DNA of 64,000 nucleotides, taken from Variovorax sp. KK3. Lineage in GTDB: Bacteria; Pseudomonadota; Gammaproteobacteria; Burkholderiales; Burkholderiaceae_C. The translations under genes were made by a program, and so were the position numbers. Each line of letters starts with the position of its first letter. Positions within the stretch are counted from its first letter, which is position 1. The stretch is taken from NCBI RefSeq assembly GCF_001984055.1, contig NZ_LYVO01000023.1, positions 28,277 to 92,276 on the forward strand. Direction: 5' to 3'. A model generated the notes under the pieces. It worked only from the letters and a program-made list of their open reading frames with translations. It made no database searches and was not told the origin of the DNA. Below are positions 7,019 to 18,534 of this stretch, one piece after another.

Positions 7019-10000
7019 TCAGTTCAGCGACGCGATCAGCTCGCGGGCACGAACCAGGTCCCGCGTGCCCAGCCCTTCGGTGAACCATTCGTACACCGGC
7101 ACCAGCACCGCGCGGGCCTCTGCCACCCGGCCCTGCCGACGCAGCAGGTCCGCGAGGCCGGTGGCGGTACGCAGCTCCCACGACCTCGCCTGCTGCACGC
7201 GCGCCCATTCGAGCGACAGCCGAAAGCTCTCTTCGGCCGCCTCGGCATCGCCGCGCAAGGCATGCAGGCTGCCTTCGAGCCGGCGGATCTCGGCGTAGTG
7301 GCAGCGTTCGCCCCAGCCCGGCCGCTCGATCTGTTCGATCTGCTTCTCGATGACGCGCAGCGCGCCCGACACGTCGCCCAACGCGGCCATGCCCTCGGCG
7401 AGAAGCGCCTGCAAATAGGGATTGCTGCCACCGTAGCCGCCCCCCGCCTCGCGCATCGCGAGGCCGGCCCGCAGCAGGCCGACGCCTTCGGCCGCTTCGC
7501 CGGCGCGCACCAGCGCTGCGCCATGGCGCAGCGGCGCGACCACCTGCCACAACACCGTTAGCCCGTTGTCACGGCCCAGGCGCTCGCACTCCTGCACGCG
7601 CGCACGCTGCGCGTCGGGCTCGCCGCGGTACTCGAAAACGTCCGCGCCGGCGGCCAGCGCGAAGCCGCGGTCGAACACGTGGCCCCGCTGACGCGCGTGC
7701 CGGTCCTTCGCATCGCATTCGGCGACGGCCCGGTCCGGATATCCGAGCATCCAGCTCACCTGTGCCTGGTAGATGCCCGCGCCGGTCAGCGGGTCGTGGT
7801 TGATCTCGTCGGCGATGTGGCGGTGCGCGACGGGGTCGTAGACGTGCGTCAGGGCCTCTGCATGCGTGCGGCAGGTCAGCAGGTCGCCGAGCCAGAAGGT
7901 CGAGACGCACATCATCAGATGCGCCGTCACCAGGACGTCGCTGTCGCCGCCGTCCTGGCCCATCGCGAGCAGCTGCTGGGCCCACTGCACCGACTCCGCG
8001 ACGCGGCCCATGCTCAGCGTGTTGGCGAAGAGCCCCCAGTACACCGGCAGCGTGTCGCGACCCGACGCGGCCGAGCCGACCAGCTTGAGCGCCGGCAGCA
8101 GGCTCTCGCGCGCCTCGGGCGCCGGCCAGCCCCGGGCGCCCATCCAGGCCACGCCCAGTGCGCGCCGCAGGGCCAGTTCGCGCCGGTCGTTGTCGATCGA
8201 GCGCGGCAGCGTGGCCACGAGCCGCAGCCCCTGGTTCAGGTGCGAGATGGCCTCGACCAGGGCCATGCGCTTGAACGCCAGTTCGCCGGCGCTCTGCCAC
8301 AGCGGAACGGCCTCGGCCGCCAGGCCCGCGGCGGTCAGGTGGTGGGCCAGCACTTCGGGCTCGGCCACCTTGGCATTCGTGAAGCGCGCCTCGATCGCGC
8401 GGGCGATCTTGGCGTGCAAGTCCTGGCGCCGGCTCTTGAGCAGCGAGTCGTACGCCACGTCCTGCACCAGTGCATGCTTGAAGGTGTAGGTCGCCTCCGG
8501 CGGCGAGCCGCGACGCGACGCGAGGCCCGACTCGGTCAGCCGCGCGAGCGATTCGTCGAGCTGTTCCGGCGTCATCGGCGCCACCGCCGCGATCAGCTCG
8601 TAGCTGAACACGCGCCCGATCGCCGCACCGATCTGCGCGATGAACTTGACCGGGTTGAATCGATCGAGCCGCGCCATCAGCGAATCCCGCAGCGATGCCG
8701 GAATGGTGATGGCACTCGCCGCGCCGCGGTATTCGTAGTGATCCGCCTGTTCGGTCAGCTCGCCCGATTCGAGGATGGCCTTGGTCAGCTCCTCCACGAA
8801 CAAGGGCACGCCATCGGTCTTGGCCAGGATCTGTTCGAGCAGCGCGGCGGGCAAGGCCTTGCTGCCCGCCAGCCGCGACACCATCGCCGCACCCTGCGCC
8901 CGGGTCAGCTTCGACAGGTTCAACGCGCTCACGTGGCCCTGCTCGGACCAGCGCGACTCGAACTCGGGCCGATGGGTCAGCACCACCAGCAGCGGAATGC
9001 CGCGCACCCGGTCGATCAGCAGGTCCAGCACCTCCAGCGAGGTCGGGTCAGCCCAGTGCGCGTCCTCGAACAGCATCACGCTCGGCTGCGTGCGCGCCGC
9101 GGCTTCGGTCAGGTCGACCAGCGTGCGCAGCGTTTCCTGCTTGCGCTTCTGCGCAGTCATGGCGGCGGTGCCGTAGCGGTCGCCGCAGGGAATGGACATC
9201 ATCGACGCGACGAAGCCGACGTCGGCCAGCGGCCGGCCGTAGACGCCGACGATCAATCCTTCGAGCTTGTCGAGCTTCGACTCGGGCGATTCGTCGGGCG
9301 CGAACTTCAGCCCGCGCTCGAAGTTGTTGGCGCTGGGCCAGAACGCGCTGTTCACGTAATAGGGCGAGCACTGGAAGTTCAGTGCCTTCGCGCCCTGGCT
9401 TTCAACGCGCTCCCTGAAGGCGTTGAGGATGCGGCTCTTGCCGATGCCCGGTTCGCCCGACAGCATGACGACCTGGCCTTCGCCGTCCTGGGCCAGCGAC
9501 CAGCGCTCGAGCAGCAGCCCGATCTCCTGCTCGCGGCCGATCAGCGGGGTCAGCCCGTCCTGCGTCGCGGCCTCGAAGCGGCTGGCGGCTTCGCTGACGC
9601 CCGCGATGCCGTAGACACGGACCGGCCGCGCGATGCCCTTCAACACCTGCTCGCCCAGGTCCTCGTAGTCGAAGCTGCCGCCGGCCAGCCGGTGGACCTG
9701 TTCGCTGACCAGCACGTGGCCGGGCCGCGCAAGCGCCTGCAGCCGGGCCGCCAGGTTCATGGCCTCGCCGACCGCGCCCTTGCCCGCCGAGGACACGACG
9801 ACGACGCCGGTCGCGATGCCGATGCGCACCGCGAGCCGGCCGGCCACGGGGATGTCGAGGCCGGACAAGCTCTCGATGATTTCCAGGCCGGCATGGATGG
9901 CACGCTCGGCCTCGCCCTCATGCGCGAGCGGGTAGCCGAAGAAGGCGACGATGCCGTCGCCCAGCAGCTGGAACACATAGCCCTCGTAGCGCGCGATGCA

Positions 10001-10378
10001 CACCTCGCAGGCGTTCTCGTAGGCGCGGACGATGCGCTGCAGCACTTCGGGGTCGGTGCGGTTGGCGAGTTCGGTGAACCCGACCATGTCGCAGAAGAGC
10101 GCGGTCAGCTGGCGGCGCTCGCCATCGTCTGCCGGGGGCGCCATGCCGCCCTCGGGCTTGGACGGTGCTTCGACCCCGGCCTGGAACGACGCATGCGCGC
10201 CCGGCAGCGAACGCAAGGCGGCGGACAACTTCGCGCGCAACCCGATCGGCAGGCCGAGATCCCGCAGATCGGCCGGCGTGAGGAGCACGAGTGCGTCCCA
10301 GTCGATCTGCTCGCGCTCGAACACCTCCGCGATCTCGGAGAGCCTGTGGTCGTCGAGCCATTCACGGACCTTGCTCAT
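7019..10378 (-). CDS. SAM-domain, class III cyclase and AAA ATPase signalling protein
   Basis: 1119 residues from ATG 10378, which follows GAGGAG; a longer reading to 10492 would lack one. Order: SAM domain (about 1-60, W-L-D-D-H-R-L-S-E-I-A), class III adenylate/guanylate cyclase (about 88-260, metal-binding Asp97 in F-C-D-M-V-G-F-T and Asp141 in L-L-G-D-G-I-V-A-F-F-G), AAA-16 type ATPase with Walker A G-E-P-G-I-G-K-S (308-315) and a Walker B ending L-F-E-D-A-H-W-A-D, then a long helical TPR-like tail. It resembles LuxR/MalT-style STAND ATPases with a cyclase in place of the DNA-binding domain. It probably makes cAMP in response to an ATP-dependent conformational switch. It is a single gene, convergent with the DyP gene (gap 35 bp). 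Confidence 0.9.
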   Translation of the reverse strand: MSKVREWLDDHRLSEIAEVFEREQIDWDALVLLTPADLRDLGLPIGLRAKLSAALRSLPGAHASFQAGVEAPSKPEGGMAPPADDGERRQLTALFCDMVGFTELANRTDPEVLQRIVRAYENACEVCIARYEGYVFQLLGDGIVAFFGYPLAHEGEAERAIHAGLEIIESLSGLDIPVAGRLAVRIGIATGVVVVSSAGKGAVGEAMNLAARLQALARPGHVLVSEQVHRLAGGSFDYEDLGEQVLKGIARPVRVYGIAGVSEAASRFEAATQDGLTPLIGREQEIGLLLERWSLAQDGEGQVVMLSGEPGIGKSRILNAFRERVESQGAKALNFQCSPYYVNSAFWPSANNFERGLKFAPDESPESKLDKLEGLIVGVYGRPLADVGFVASMMSIPCGDRYGTAAMTAQKRKQETLRTLVDLTEAAARTQPSVMLFEDAHWADPTSLEVLDLLIDRVRGIPLLVVLTHRPEFESRWSEQGHVSALNLSKLTRAQGAAMVSRLAGSKALPAALLEQILAKTDGVPLFVEELTKAILESGELTEQADHYEYRGAASAITIPASLRDSLMARLDRFNPVKFIAQIGAAIGRVFSYELIAAVAPMTPEQLDESLARLTESGLASRRGSPPEATYTFKHALVQDVAYDSLLKSRRQDLHAKIARAIEARFTNAKVAEPEVLAHHLTAAGLAAEAVPLWQSAGELAFKRMALVEAISHLNQGLRLVATLPRSIDNDRRELALRRALGVAWMGARGWPAPEARESLLPALKLVGSAASGRDTLPVYWGLFANTLSMGRVAESVQWAQQLLAMGQDGGDSDVLVTAHLMMCVSTFWLGDLLTCRTHAEALTHVYDPVAHRHIADEINHDPLTGAGIYQAQVSWMLGYPDRAVAECDAKDRHARQRGHVFDRGFALAAGADVFEYRGEPDAQRARVQECERLGRDNGLTVLWQVVAPLRHGAALVRAGEAAEGVGLLRAGLAMREAGGGYGGSNPYLQALLAEGMAALGDVSGALRVIEKQIEQIERPGWGERCHYAEIRRLEGSLHALRGDAEAAEESFRLSLEWARVQQARSWELRTATGLADLLRRQGRVAEARAVLVPVYEWFTEGLGTRDLVRARELIASLN

Positions 10379-10520
10379 GCGCTCCTCGATCGGAACATGA
10401 AAAGAGCGTGCCAATCGATCGTGCCCGATCGACGCGACCGAAGTGTATGCCTCGCCCCACCGAATGGCGCGCCGGCGCACGACAATCGTCACCCCGCAGC
10501 GTCACGGAAGCGAGGCATCG

Positions 10521-11282
10521 ATGACCCACGATTTCAAAGGCAAGGCCGTGCTGGTCACCGGCGCCGGCGGCGGCATCGGCCGGGCCACGGCACTGGCCTT
10601 CGCAGCCGCCGGCGCGCGACTCATGCTGACCGACGTCGACACGGCCGCGGGCGAAGAAACGGCCGCCCTGGTGCGCGCGCAGCACGGCGAAGCGAGCTTC
10701 CTGCGCGTCGACGTCACCCGCGAGACCGATGTCGCCGCCATGGTCGCGGCCACGGTCGCGGCCTACGGCCGGGTCGATTGCGCCTTCAACAACGCCGGCA
10801 TCGAGATCGAGACCACACGCATCACCGAATGCGACGAGTCGGTGTTCGACCGCATCATGGCGGTCAACGTCAAGGGCCTGTGGCTGTGCCTCAAGCACGA
10901 GCTCAAGCAGATGGAAGCGCAAGGCGGCGGCGCGATCGTCAACACCGCATCGGTCGCCGGCCTCAAGGGCGCGCCGCGGCTGGCGACCTATTCCGCCTCG
11001 AAGCACGCGGTGGTCGGGCTCACGCGATCGACCGCAGCCGAATTCGCCAAACAGAACATCCGCATCAACGCCGTGTGCCCGGGCATGATCCGCACGCCGA
11101 TGTCCGAACGCTGGGCCAGCATGGACCCCGCCATGCCGGCCCGCATGGCGGCCATGCACCCGGTCGGGCGCATCGGCGAGCCGCACGAAGTGGCGGCGGT
11201 GGTGCTGTGGCTGTGCTCGGCGGACGCGTCGTTCGTGACCGGCGTCGCGCACGCGGTGGATGGCGGCTTCACCGCGATCTAG
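10521..11282 (+). CDS. short-chain dehydrogenase/reductase
   Basis: 253 residues from ATG 10521, preceded by GAGG at 8 bp; an upstream reading to 10443 overlaps the divergent cyclase promoter and is unlikely. Classical SDR: NAD(P)-binding T-G-A-G-G-G-I-G (13-20), N-N-A-G (90-93), catalytic Ser144, Tyr157 and Lys161 (Y-S-A-S-K). Asp at the end of beta-2 (L-T-D-V-D) suggests NAD rather than NADP preference. The C-terminus has the usual V-D-G-G-F-T. The substrate cannot be told; members of this group include glucose/alcohol dehydrogenases and 3-oxoacyl-ACP reductase-like enzymes. Monocistronic, divergent from the cyclase gene. Confidence 0.85.
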   Translation: MTHDFKGKAVLVTGAGGGIGRATALAFAAAGARLMLTDVDTAAGEETAALVRAQHGEASFLRVDVTRETDVAAMVAATVAAYGRVDCAFNNAGIEIETTRITECDESVFDRIMAVNVKGLWLCLKHELKQMEAQGGGAIVNTASVAGLKGAPRLATYSASKHAVVGLTRSTAAEFAKQNIRINAVCPGMIRTPMSERWASMDPAMPARMAAMHPVGRIGEPHEVAAVVLWLCSADASFVTGVAHAVDGGFTAI

Positions 11283-11303
11283 GACGCTCGGCAGAACGCC
11301 GGC

Positions 11304-12107
11304 TCAGAACCGCTCGTCCGCCCCCAGGTAGCGCCACTGCCCCACCGGCAATCGCCCCAGCATCACCCGCCCGATGCGGATGCGCTTGAGCCCCACCACC
11401 TGCAGGCCCACCAGTTCGCACATGCGGCGGATCTGCCGCTTCTTGCCTTCGGTCAGCACGAAGCGCAACTGCTCCGGGTTCTGCCAGTCGACATGCGCCG
11501 GCTTGAGCGCCTGGCCGTCCAGGCTCAGGCCGTGCCGCAGGCGCTGCAGCTGCTCGCGCGGGAAAGAGGCCTGCGGGTTCTGCGCGACGGGCCCGTAGCT
11601 CACGCGCACCAGGTATTCCTTTTCCATCTCCGAGTCTTCGCCGATCAGCTGGCGCGCCACGCGGCCGTCCTGGGTCAGCACCAGCAGGCCCACGGAATCG
11701 ATGTCCAGCCGTCCGGCCGGTGCCAGGCCGCGCAGCTGCTGCGGGGCGAAGCGGTGGCGGCTCGGGTCGTCGCGCCAGTGACTGCGCGCATTCACCAGCA
11801 CCACCGCCGGCTCGTGGCCGTCTTCGGCCTGGCCGCTCACGTAGCCGACCGGCTTGTGCAGCAGGATGGTCACCTGCTGCTGCTGGTGCTCCTGCGCACG
11901 GCGCTCGACCTCGATGCGATCGGCGGGCACCACCTTCACGCCCATCTCCGCCACCCGGCCGTTGACCTTGACCCAGCCGTGCGCGATCCATTCGTCGGCC
12001 TCGCGGCGCGAGCACAGGCCGAGTTCGGCCATGCGCTTGTTGAGTCGGGTCGGTTCGGCGGGAGTGTCGGGTGGCATGGCGCGGAGCGGCGGCGAAGGGC
12101 GCGCCAT
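11304..12107 (-). CDS. RluF/RsuA-family rRNA pseudouridine synthase
   Basis: 267 residues from ATG 12107, or 257 from the ATG at 12077; neither has a good Shine-Dalgarno, so the start is unsettled. An S4 RNA-binding domain (about 20-65, L-N-K-R-M-A-E-L-G-L-C-S-R-R-E-A-D) is followed by the synthase domain. Its catalytic Asp lies in G-R-L-D-I-D-S-V-G-L-L-V-L-T. The C-terminal signature G-K-K-R-Q-I-R-R-M-C-E matches RluF/RluB-type enzymes, which modify 23S rRNA near the peptidyl-transferase centre. The glutamine run around residue 80 is unusual and lies in a surface loop. Convergent with the SDR gene (21 bp gap). Confidence 0.88.
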   Translation of the reverse strand: MARPSPPLRAMPPDTPAEPTRLNKRMAELGLCSRREADEWIAHGWVKVNGRVAEMGVKVVPADRIEVERRAQEHQQQQVTILLHKPVGYVSGQAEDGHEPAVVLVNARSHWRDDPSRHRFAPQQLRGLAPAGRLDIDSVGLLVLTQDGRVARQLIGEDSEMEKEYLVRVSYGPVAQNPQASFPREQLQRLRHGLSLDGQALKPAHVDWQNPEQLRFVLTEGKKRQIRRMCELVGLQVVGLKRIRIGRVMLGRLPVGQWRYLGADERF

Positions 12108-12132
12108 TGTCAGTGATTCGGCCGGCGGGAGC

Positions 12133-12825
12133 TCAAGGCACGAGGCGATAGCCCACCGCCGTCTCGGTCAGCAGATGCCGCGGCTGCGCCGGGTCGGCCT
12201 CCAGCTTCTGGCGCAGGTGGCCCATGTAGATGCGCAGGTAGTGGCTCTGCCCGGCATGGGCCGGCCCCCACACTTCGCGCAGCAGCTGGCGCTGCGTGAG
12301 CACGCGCCCCGCGTTGGCCGCCAGCACCGACAGCAGGCGGTATTCGGTGGGCGTGAGGTGCACCTCGGCACCGGCGCGCCGCACCAGGCGCGCGCTGCGA
12401 TCGATCTCGACCTCGCCGAAGCGGAACACGGCATCGGGCTCCTCGCTGCCGCTGGCGGCGCGCGGGCGGCGCAGGTTGGCACGCACGCGGGCCAGCAGCT
12501 CGCCGGTGCCGAAGGGCTTCGTCAGGTAGTCGTCGGCGCCGGCGTCGAGGGCCTCGATCTTGTCGGCCTCGTCGATGCGGGCCGACAACACGATGATCGG
12601 CACGCCCGACCAGCCGCGGACGTCGCGGATCAAGGTGATGCCGTCGCCGTCGGGCAGGCCCAGGTCGAGCACCAGCAGGTCGGGCTGGCGCGTGCCGGCT
12701 GCGGCCAGGCCCTCGCGCAGCGTGCTGGCCTCGTGCACCTGCCAGCCCTCGGCCTCCAGCGCGCCGCGCACGAAGCGGCGGATCTGGGGCTCGTCCTCGA
12801 TGACGACGGCAGTGGGTGCGGGCAT
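12133..12825 (-). CDS. kdpE: KdpE response regulator for potassium uptake
   Basis: 230 residues. Receiver domain with the acidic pair I-E-D-E, phosphoacceptor Asp54 (L-V-L-D-L-G-L-P) and Lys of T-K-P-F, followed by an OmpR-type winged helix (H-Y-L-R-I-Y-M-G-H-L-R-Q-K-L-E, as in KdpE). It activates kdpFABC when potassium is scarce. It is the last gene of the locus, 21 bp after kdpD on the same strand. The probable binding site is the TTTACG-N5-TTTACG repeat at 20632-20648 in front of the structural genes. The identity is firm because of the adjacent kdpD and kdpABC. Confidence 0.95.
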   Translation of the reverse strand: MPAPTAVVIEDEPQIRRFVRGALEAEGWQVHEASTLREGLAAAGTRQPDLLVLDLGLPDGDGITLIRDVRGWSGVPIIVLSARIDEADKIEALDAGADDYLTKPFGTGELLARVRANLRRPRAASGSEEPDAVFRFGEVEIDRSARLVRRAGAEVHLTPTEYRLLSVLAANAGRVLTQRQLLREVWGPAHAGQSHYLRIYMGHLRQKLEADPAQPRHLLTETAVGYRLVP

Positions 12826-12846
12826 GGTGGAAACGCGAACGGTGGG

Positions 12847-15603
12847 TCAGTCGTCGATGGGCGCGGCCGGCACGGGCGGTGGCTCCCGGCGCGGCAGCGT
12901 GACGGTGAATTCTGCCCCGCCGCCCACCGCATCGGCAGCGCCGATCTCACCGCCATGCGCGCTCACCACCGCCTTGCAGATCGCCAGCCCCAGGCCCACG
13001 CCCGGCGTCGCGGATTCGGCCTGCCCGCGCGTGAACTTGTCGAACAGTGTCTGCTCGCGGCCCTTCAGGGCCGGCGGCAAGCCCGGCCCATGGTCGCGCA
13101 CCGCGATCACCAGAGAACGCTCGGTGGCGCGGGCGGCCACCACGACCGGCGCCGCGCCGTACTTGCCGGCGTTCTCCAGCAGGTTGACGAGCACGCGCTC
13201 GATCAGCACCGCATCGAATTCGACCAGGGGCAGGTCGGCCGGCAGGTCGGTCCGCACCGCCATGCTGCCGAGCCCCGGGCGCGCCGCGCGGATGGCTGCG
13301 CCCACCACCTCTTCAACCGACTGCCAGTCGCGCCGCAGGTTGACGCTGCCGCCGGCGATGCCGCTTTCGAGCCGGGCCATGTCGAGCAGGTTGTTCACCA
13401 GCGCATGCAGCTGATGCGCCTGCGCCACGATGGCGCGCGCGACGGCGGGCGCAGCCTCGGCCGAGCCGCCGGCCGGCGCCGGCGACTGCAGCGATTCGGC
13501 CAGCGCGATCAGCGCGGTGAGCGGCGTGCGCACGTCGTGCGAAATGGCACCCAGCAGCGCATTGCGCAGCCGCTCCGATTCCATCTCGACCACCGCCTGC
13601 TGCGCCACGTCCACGTAGTGCACGCGCTCGAGCGCGATGGCGATCTGCCGCGCCAGCGTGTCGAGCTGCTGCGCCTGTTCGGGAATGAGCAGCCAGCGCG
13701 GCTGGGCCGGCACCAGCGCCAGCACGCCGCGCACCCGCATCGGCGCCTTCAGCGGCACGTAATGCCAGGGCTGCGCGGCCAGCGTGGCGGTGGCCAGGCC
13801 GGCGGGCTGGCCCTGGCGAAAGCTCCAATCGGCCACGCTGGGGTCGAAGCCCTGGGGCGGCTCGGTGGGCATGACCAGGCGATCGCCCGCATCGGCCACC
13901 AGCACCAGCGCGCGGCCGCCGAAGTGGCCTTGCACCGCCGCCGCGCCCAGCGCGACGACCTGCGAAGCCTCGAGCGCGGCCGACAGCTCGCGGGTCAGTT
14001 CGAAGAGCGACTGCGCCCGCCGCTCCCGGCTGGCCGACACGCCGGCCGCGAAGCGCAGGCCCGCGGTGAGTTGACCCACCAGCAGGCCCACGCCCAGCAT
14101 CACACCGAAGGTCAGCAGGTACTGCACGTCGCTCACCGCGAACGAGAACTGCGGCGAGACGAAGAAGTAGTCGAAGGCCGCGACGTAGAGCACCGCCGCC
14201 AGCGCGGCCGGGCCGCGGCCGAAGCGCATCGCGACGCCGACCACGCCCAGCAGGTACAGCATCACGATGTTGGCCAGCTCCAGCACGCCCGCCAGCGGCG
14301 TGGCCAGCAGCGTGATCGCCACACCGATGGCGGCCGCCCAGGCATAGCCGTGCCAATGCGCCTGCGGGCGGTCGCCGTCTTCCACCTCGGCATCGCCCGG
14401 TCGGCCCGGGCGCGCGTGGGCGATGCGGCGCGAGCTCTGCGCATGCGCCGCCTCGACGATGTCGACGCCGGGCGCGGCGTGCGCCAGTTCGCGCGCGAAA
14501 GCGTGCCGCGGCCACCACCGGGGCCAGCCGTCCGCCGGCACGGCGCGCCCCACGACGAGCATCGCGCAATTGAGCCGCTGCGCCTGCTCGGCCAGTGCCT
14601 CGGCCACGTCTTCGCCGGTGAGCACCGCGGTTTCGGCGCCCAGGCTTTCAGCCAGCTGCAGCACGGCCAGGATGCGGTCGCGCTGCGGTGCGTCGAGCCG
14701 CTGCAGCCGCGGCGTTTCGACGTAGGCCGCATGCCAGCGCACGTTGAGCTGCCCGGCCAGCCGCGCAGCCGTGCGCACGGTCTGACCAGCGGCCTCGGAC
14801 GGACCCACGCAAGCCAGGATCGCGCCCGAGGTGTTCCAGGCCGGCGGCGCCGTCTCGCCCACGCGCCCCGACTGCTCGATGCGCCAGCCGCGCACGTCGT
14901 CTTCCACGTGCTCGGCGGTGCGGCGCAGCGCGATCTCGCGCAGCGCGATCAGGTTGCCCTTGCGAAAGAAGTTCTGCGCCGCGCGCTCGGCCTGCTGCGG
15001 CAGGTAGACCTTTCCGGCGGCCAGGCGCGCCGTCAGTTCGTCGGGCGTGACGTCGACCAGCACCACCTCGTCGGCCTCGTCGAGCACGGTGTCGGGCACC
15101 GTCTCGTGCACGCGCACGCCGGTGATGGCACCGACGGTGCCGTTGAGGCTTTCGAGGTGCTGCACGTTGAGGGCCGACCAGACGTCGATGCCGGCGGCCT
15201 GCAGTTCCTCCACGTCCTGCCAGCGCTTGGCGTGGCGCGATCCGGGCGCATTGGAGTGCGCGAGTTCATCGACCAGGATCACGGCAGGGCGGCGTGCCAG
15301 CGCGGCATCGAGGTCGAACTCAAGCAGCGTGTGGCCGCGGTAGGCCACCTGCCGCAAGGGCAGGCTTTCCAGTCCGGCCAGCAGCGCGGCGGTTTCGCTG
15401 CGGCCGTGGGTTTCGACCACGCCGATCGCCACGTCGCGGCCCGATGCGCGTTCGCGCTGCGCGGCGCTGAGCATGGCCCAGGTCTTGCCCACGCCGGCGC
15501 TGGCACCGAAGTAGATGCGCAGCTTGCCGCGCCGCTCGCGCGCCTCGCCGGCGCGCAGCTCGGCCAGCAGCTCGTCGGGGTCGGGTCGGGCGGCGTCGTT
15601 CAT
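12847..15603 (-). CDS. kdpD: KdpD potassium sensor kinase
   Basis: 918 residues from ATG 15603; a TTG four codons upstream (15615) is less likely. N-terminal KdpD domain with Walker A G-A-S-A-G-V-G-K-T near residue 40 and a DELAHS Walker B, then a universal-stress-protein-like domain, four closely spaced TM helices (G-V-A-I-T-L-L-A-T-P-L-A-G...), a GAF domain, and a kinase core with S-H-D-V-R-T-P-L, N box and G boxes (D-H-G-P-G-L-P; G-V-G-L-G-L-A-I-C-K). It senses potassium limitation or ionic strength and phosphorylates KdpE. It follows kdpC after a 45-codon ORF. Confidence 0.95.
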   Translation of the reverse strand: MNDAARPDPDELLAELRAGEARERRGKLRIYFGASAGVGKTWAMLSAAQRERASGRDVAIGVVETHGRSETAALLAGLESLPLRQVAYRGHTLLEFDLDAALARRPAVILVDELAHSNAPGSRHAKRWQDVEELQAAGIDVWSALNVQHLESLNGTVGAITGVRVHETVPDTVLDEADEVVLVDVTPDELTARLAAGKVYLPQQAERAAQNFFRKGNLIALREIALRRTAEHVEDDVRGWRIEQSGRVGETAPPAWNTSGAILACVGPSEAAGQTVRTAARLAGQLNVRWHAAYVETPRLQRLDAPQRDRILAVLQLAESLGAETAVLTGEDVAEALAEQAQRLNCAMLVVGRAVPADGWPRWWPRHAFARELAHAAPGVDIVEAAHAQSSRRIAHARPGRPGDAEVEDGDRPQAHWHGYAWAAAIGVAITLLATPLAGVLELANIVMLYLLGVVGVAMRFGRGPAALAAVLYVAAFDYFFVSPQFSFAVSDVQYLLTFGVMLGVGLLVGQLTAGLRFAAGVSASRERRAQSLFELTRELSAALEASQVVALGAAAVQGHFGGRALVLVADAGDRLVMPTEPPQGFDPSVADWSFRQGQPAGLATATLAAQPWHYVPLKAPMRVRGVLALVPAQPRWLLIPEQAQQLDTLARQIAIALERVHYVDVAQQAVVEMESERLRNALLGAISHDVRTPLTALIALAESLQSPAPAGGSAEAAPAVARAIVAQAHQLHALVNNLLDMARLESGIAGGSVNLRRDWQSVEEVVGAAIRAARPGLGSMAVRTDLPADLPLVEFDAVLIERVLVNLLENAGKYGAAPVVVAARATERSLVIAVRDHGPGLPPALKGREQTLFDKFTRGQAESATPGVGLGLAICKAVVSAHGGEIGAADAVGGGAEFTVTLPRREPPPVPAAPIDD

Positions 15604-15621
15604 GGGCACGGGCAAGGCAGG

Positions 15622-15759
15622 TTATCGCATCGACCCGTCCCCGCGTCGACGGCGCCGCGTCTGCCGGCGCACCACGCGCGAGACCATGAGCCAGGCGAAG
15701 CACAGCGGCACCAGGAAGGCCGCGAGCGCGCACAGCGCATGAAGCCATGCCTCGTTCAC
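15622..15759 (-). CDS. 45-aa membrane peptide between kdpC and kdpD
   Basis: A 46-codon frame from GTG 15759 to TAA 15622, filling the gap between kdpC (7 bp) and kdpD (18 bp). The peptide begins V-N-E-A-W-L-H, has one hydrophobic helix of about 20 residues (A-L-A-A-F-L-V-P-L-C-F-A-W-L-M-V-S) and ends in a very basic tail (R-R-Q-T-R-R-R-R-R). This is the layout of a single-pass small membrane protein with a positive cytoplasmic tail. It is too short for usual ORF cut-offs. The ribosome-binding site is weak (GGTGAG). It could be a Kdp accessory or regulator peptide, or a chance frame; the tight spacing in an operon favours the former. Confidence 0.5.
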   Translation of the reverse strand: MNEAWLHALCALAAFLVPLCFAWLMVSRVVRRQTRRRRRGDGSMR

Positions 15760-15766
15760 GGCGCGC

Positions 15767-16342
15767 TCACCGGGCCGCGGCGTCCAGCGCCATGTTGAGC
15801 GCGAGCACGTTCACCCGCGCTTCGCCGAGCAGGCCCAGCCACGGGCCTTCGGTGTGGTCTTCGATGAGCAACTCGACGCGGTCGAGCGACAGGCCGCGCA
15901 CGCGCGCGACGCGCGCCGCCTGGTACTGCGCCGCGGCCGGGCTGATGTGCGGGTCGAGGCCGCTGGCCGACGCCGTGACCAGGTCGACCGGCACGGGCTG
16001 CGCGTTGGCGGGGTCGGCTGCGCGCAGCGCCTCGACCCGGCCTTTCACCGCATCGACGAGCGCCGGGTTCAGCGGACCCTGGTTGGAACCGACCGACGCG
16101 CCGCCGTTGTACGGCATCGGCGCGGTGGCCGACGGGCGGCCCCAGAAGTGCCCGGGGTCGCTGAAGTTCTGGCCGATCAGCGCCGAGCCGACCGGCTTGC
16201 CGCCGCGCAGCACCAGGCTGCCCTCGGCCTGCGCCGGGAACAGCGCCTGCGCGGCGCCGGTCACGGCCAGCGGATAGAGAAGCCCGGTCAGCGCGCTGAG
16301 CAGCACGAAGAGCACGAGGGCGGGACGAAGCGTCTTGAACAT
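15767..16342 (-). CDS. kdpC: KdpC subunit of the potassium-transporting ATPase
   Basis: 191 residues, the usual length. One N-terminal TM helix ([18 protein letters not shown]) and a periplasmic domain with the family hallmarks G-S-x-L-I-G-Q-N-F, P-x-Y-F/H-W-G-R-P-S-A-T and [10 protein letters not shown]. The C-terminus has A-S-G-L-D-P-H-I-S, also typical. KdpC stabilises the KdpFABC complex and increases its ATP affinity. It follows kdpB by 12 bp. Confidence 0.95.
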   Translation of the reverse strand: MFKTLRPALVLFVLLSALTGLLYPLAVTGAAQALFPAQAEGSLVLRGGKPVGSALIGQNFSDPGHFWGRPSATAPMPYNGGASVGSNQGPLNPALVDAVKGRVEALRAADPANAQPVPVDLVTASASGLDPHISPAAAQYQAARVARVRGLSLDRVELLIEDHTEGPWLGLLGEARVNVLALNMALDAAAR

Positions 16343-16354
16343 GACAGGCTTTCT

Positions 16355-18523
<2,169 letters not shown>

Positions 18524-18534
18524 GGCCTTGGGCC

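Noticed and set aside
7679..11389. 1236-codon plus-strand frame across the cyclase/ATPase gene
   Set aside because: Antisense artefact of third-position GC bias; composition rich in Arg/His/Gln and no domain. The minus strand has all cyclase and ATPase motifs.
11854..15798. 1314-codon plus-strand frame across kdpE/kdpD
   Set aside because: Antisense noise; the minus strand encodes recognisable KdpE and KdpD.
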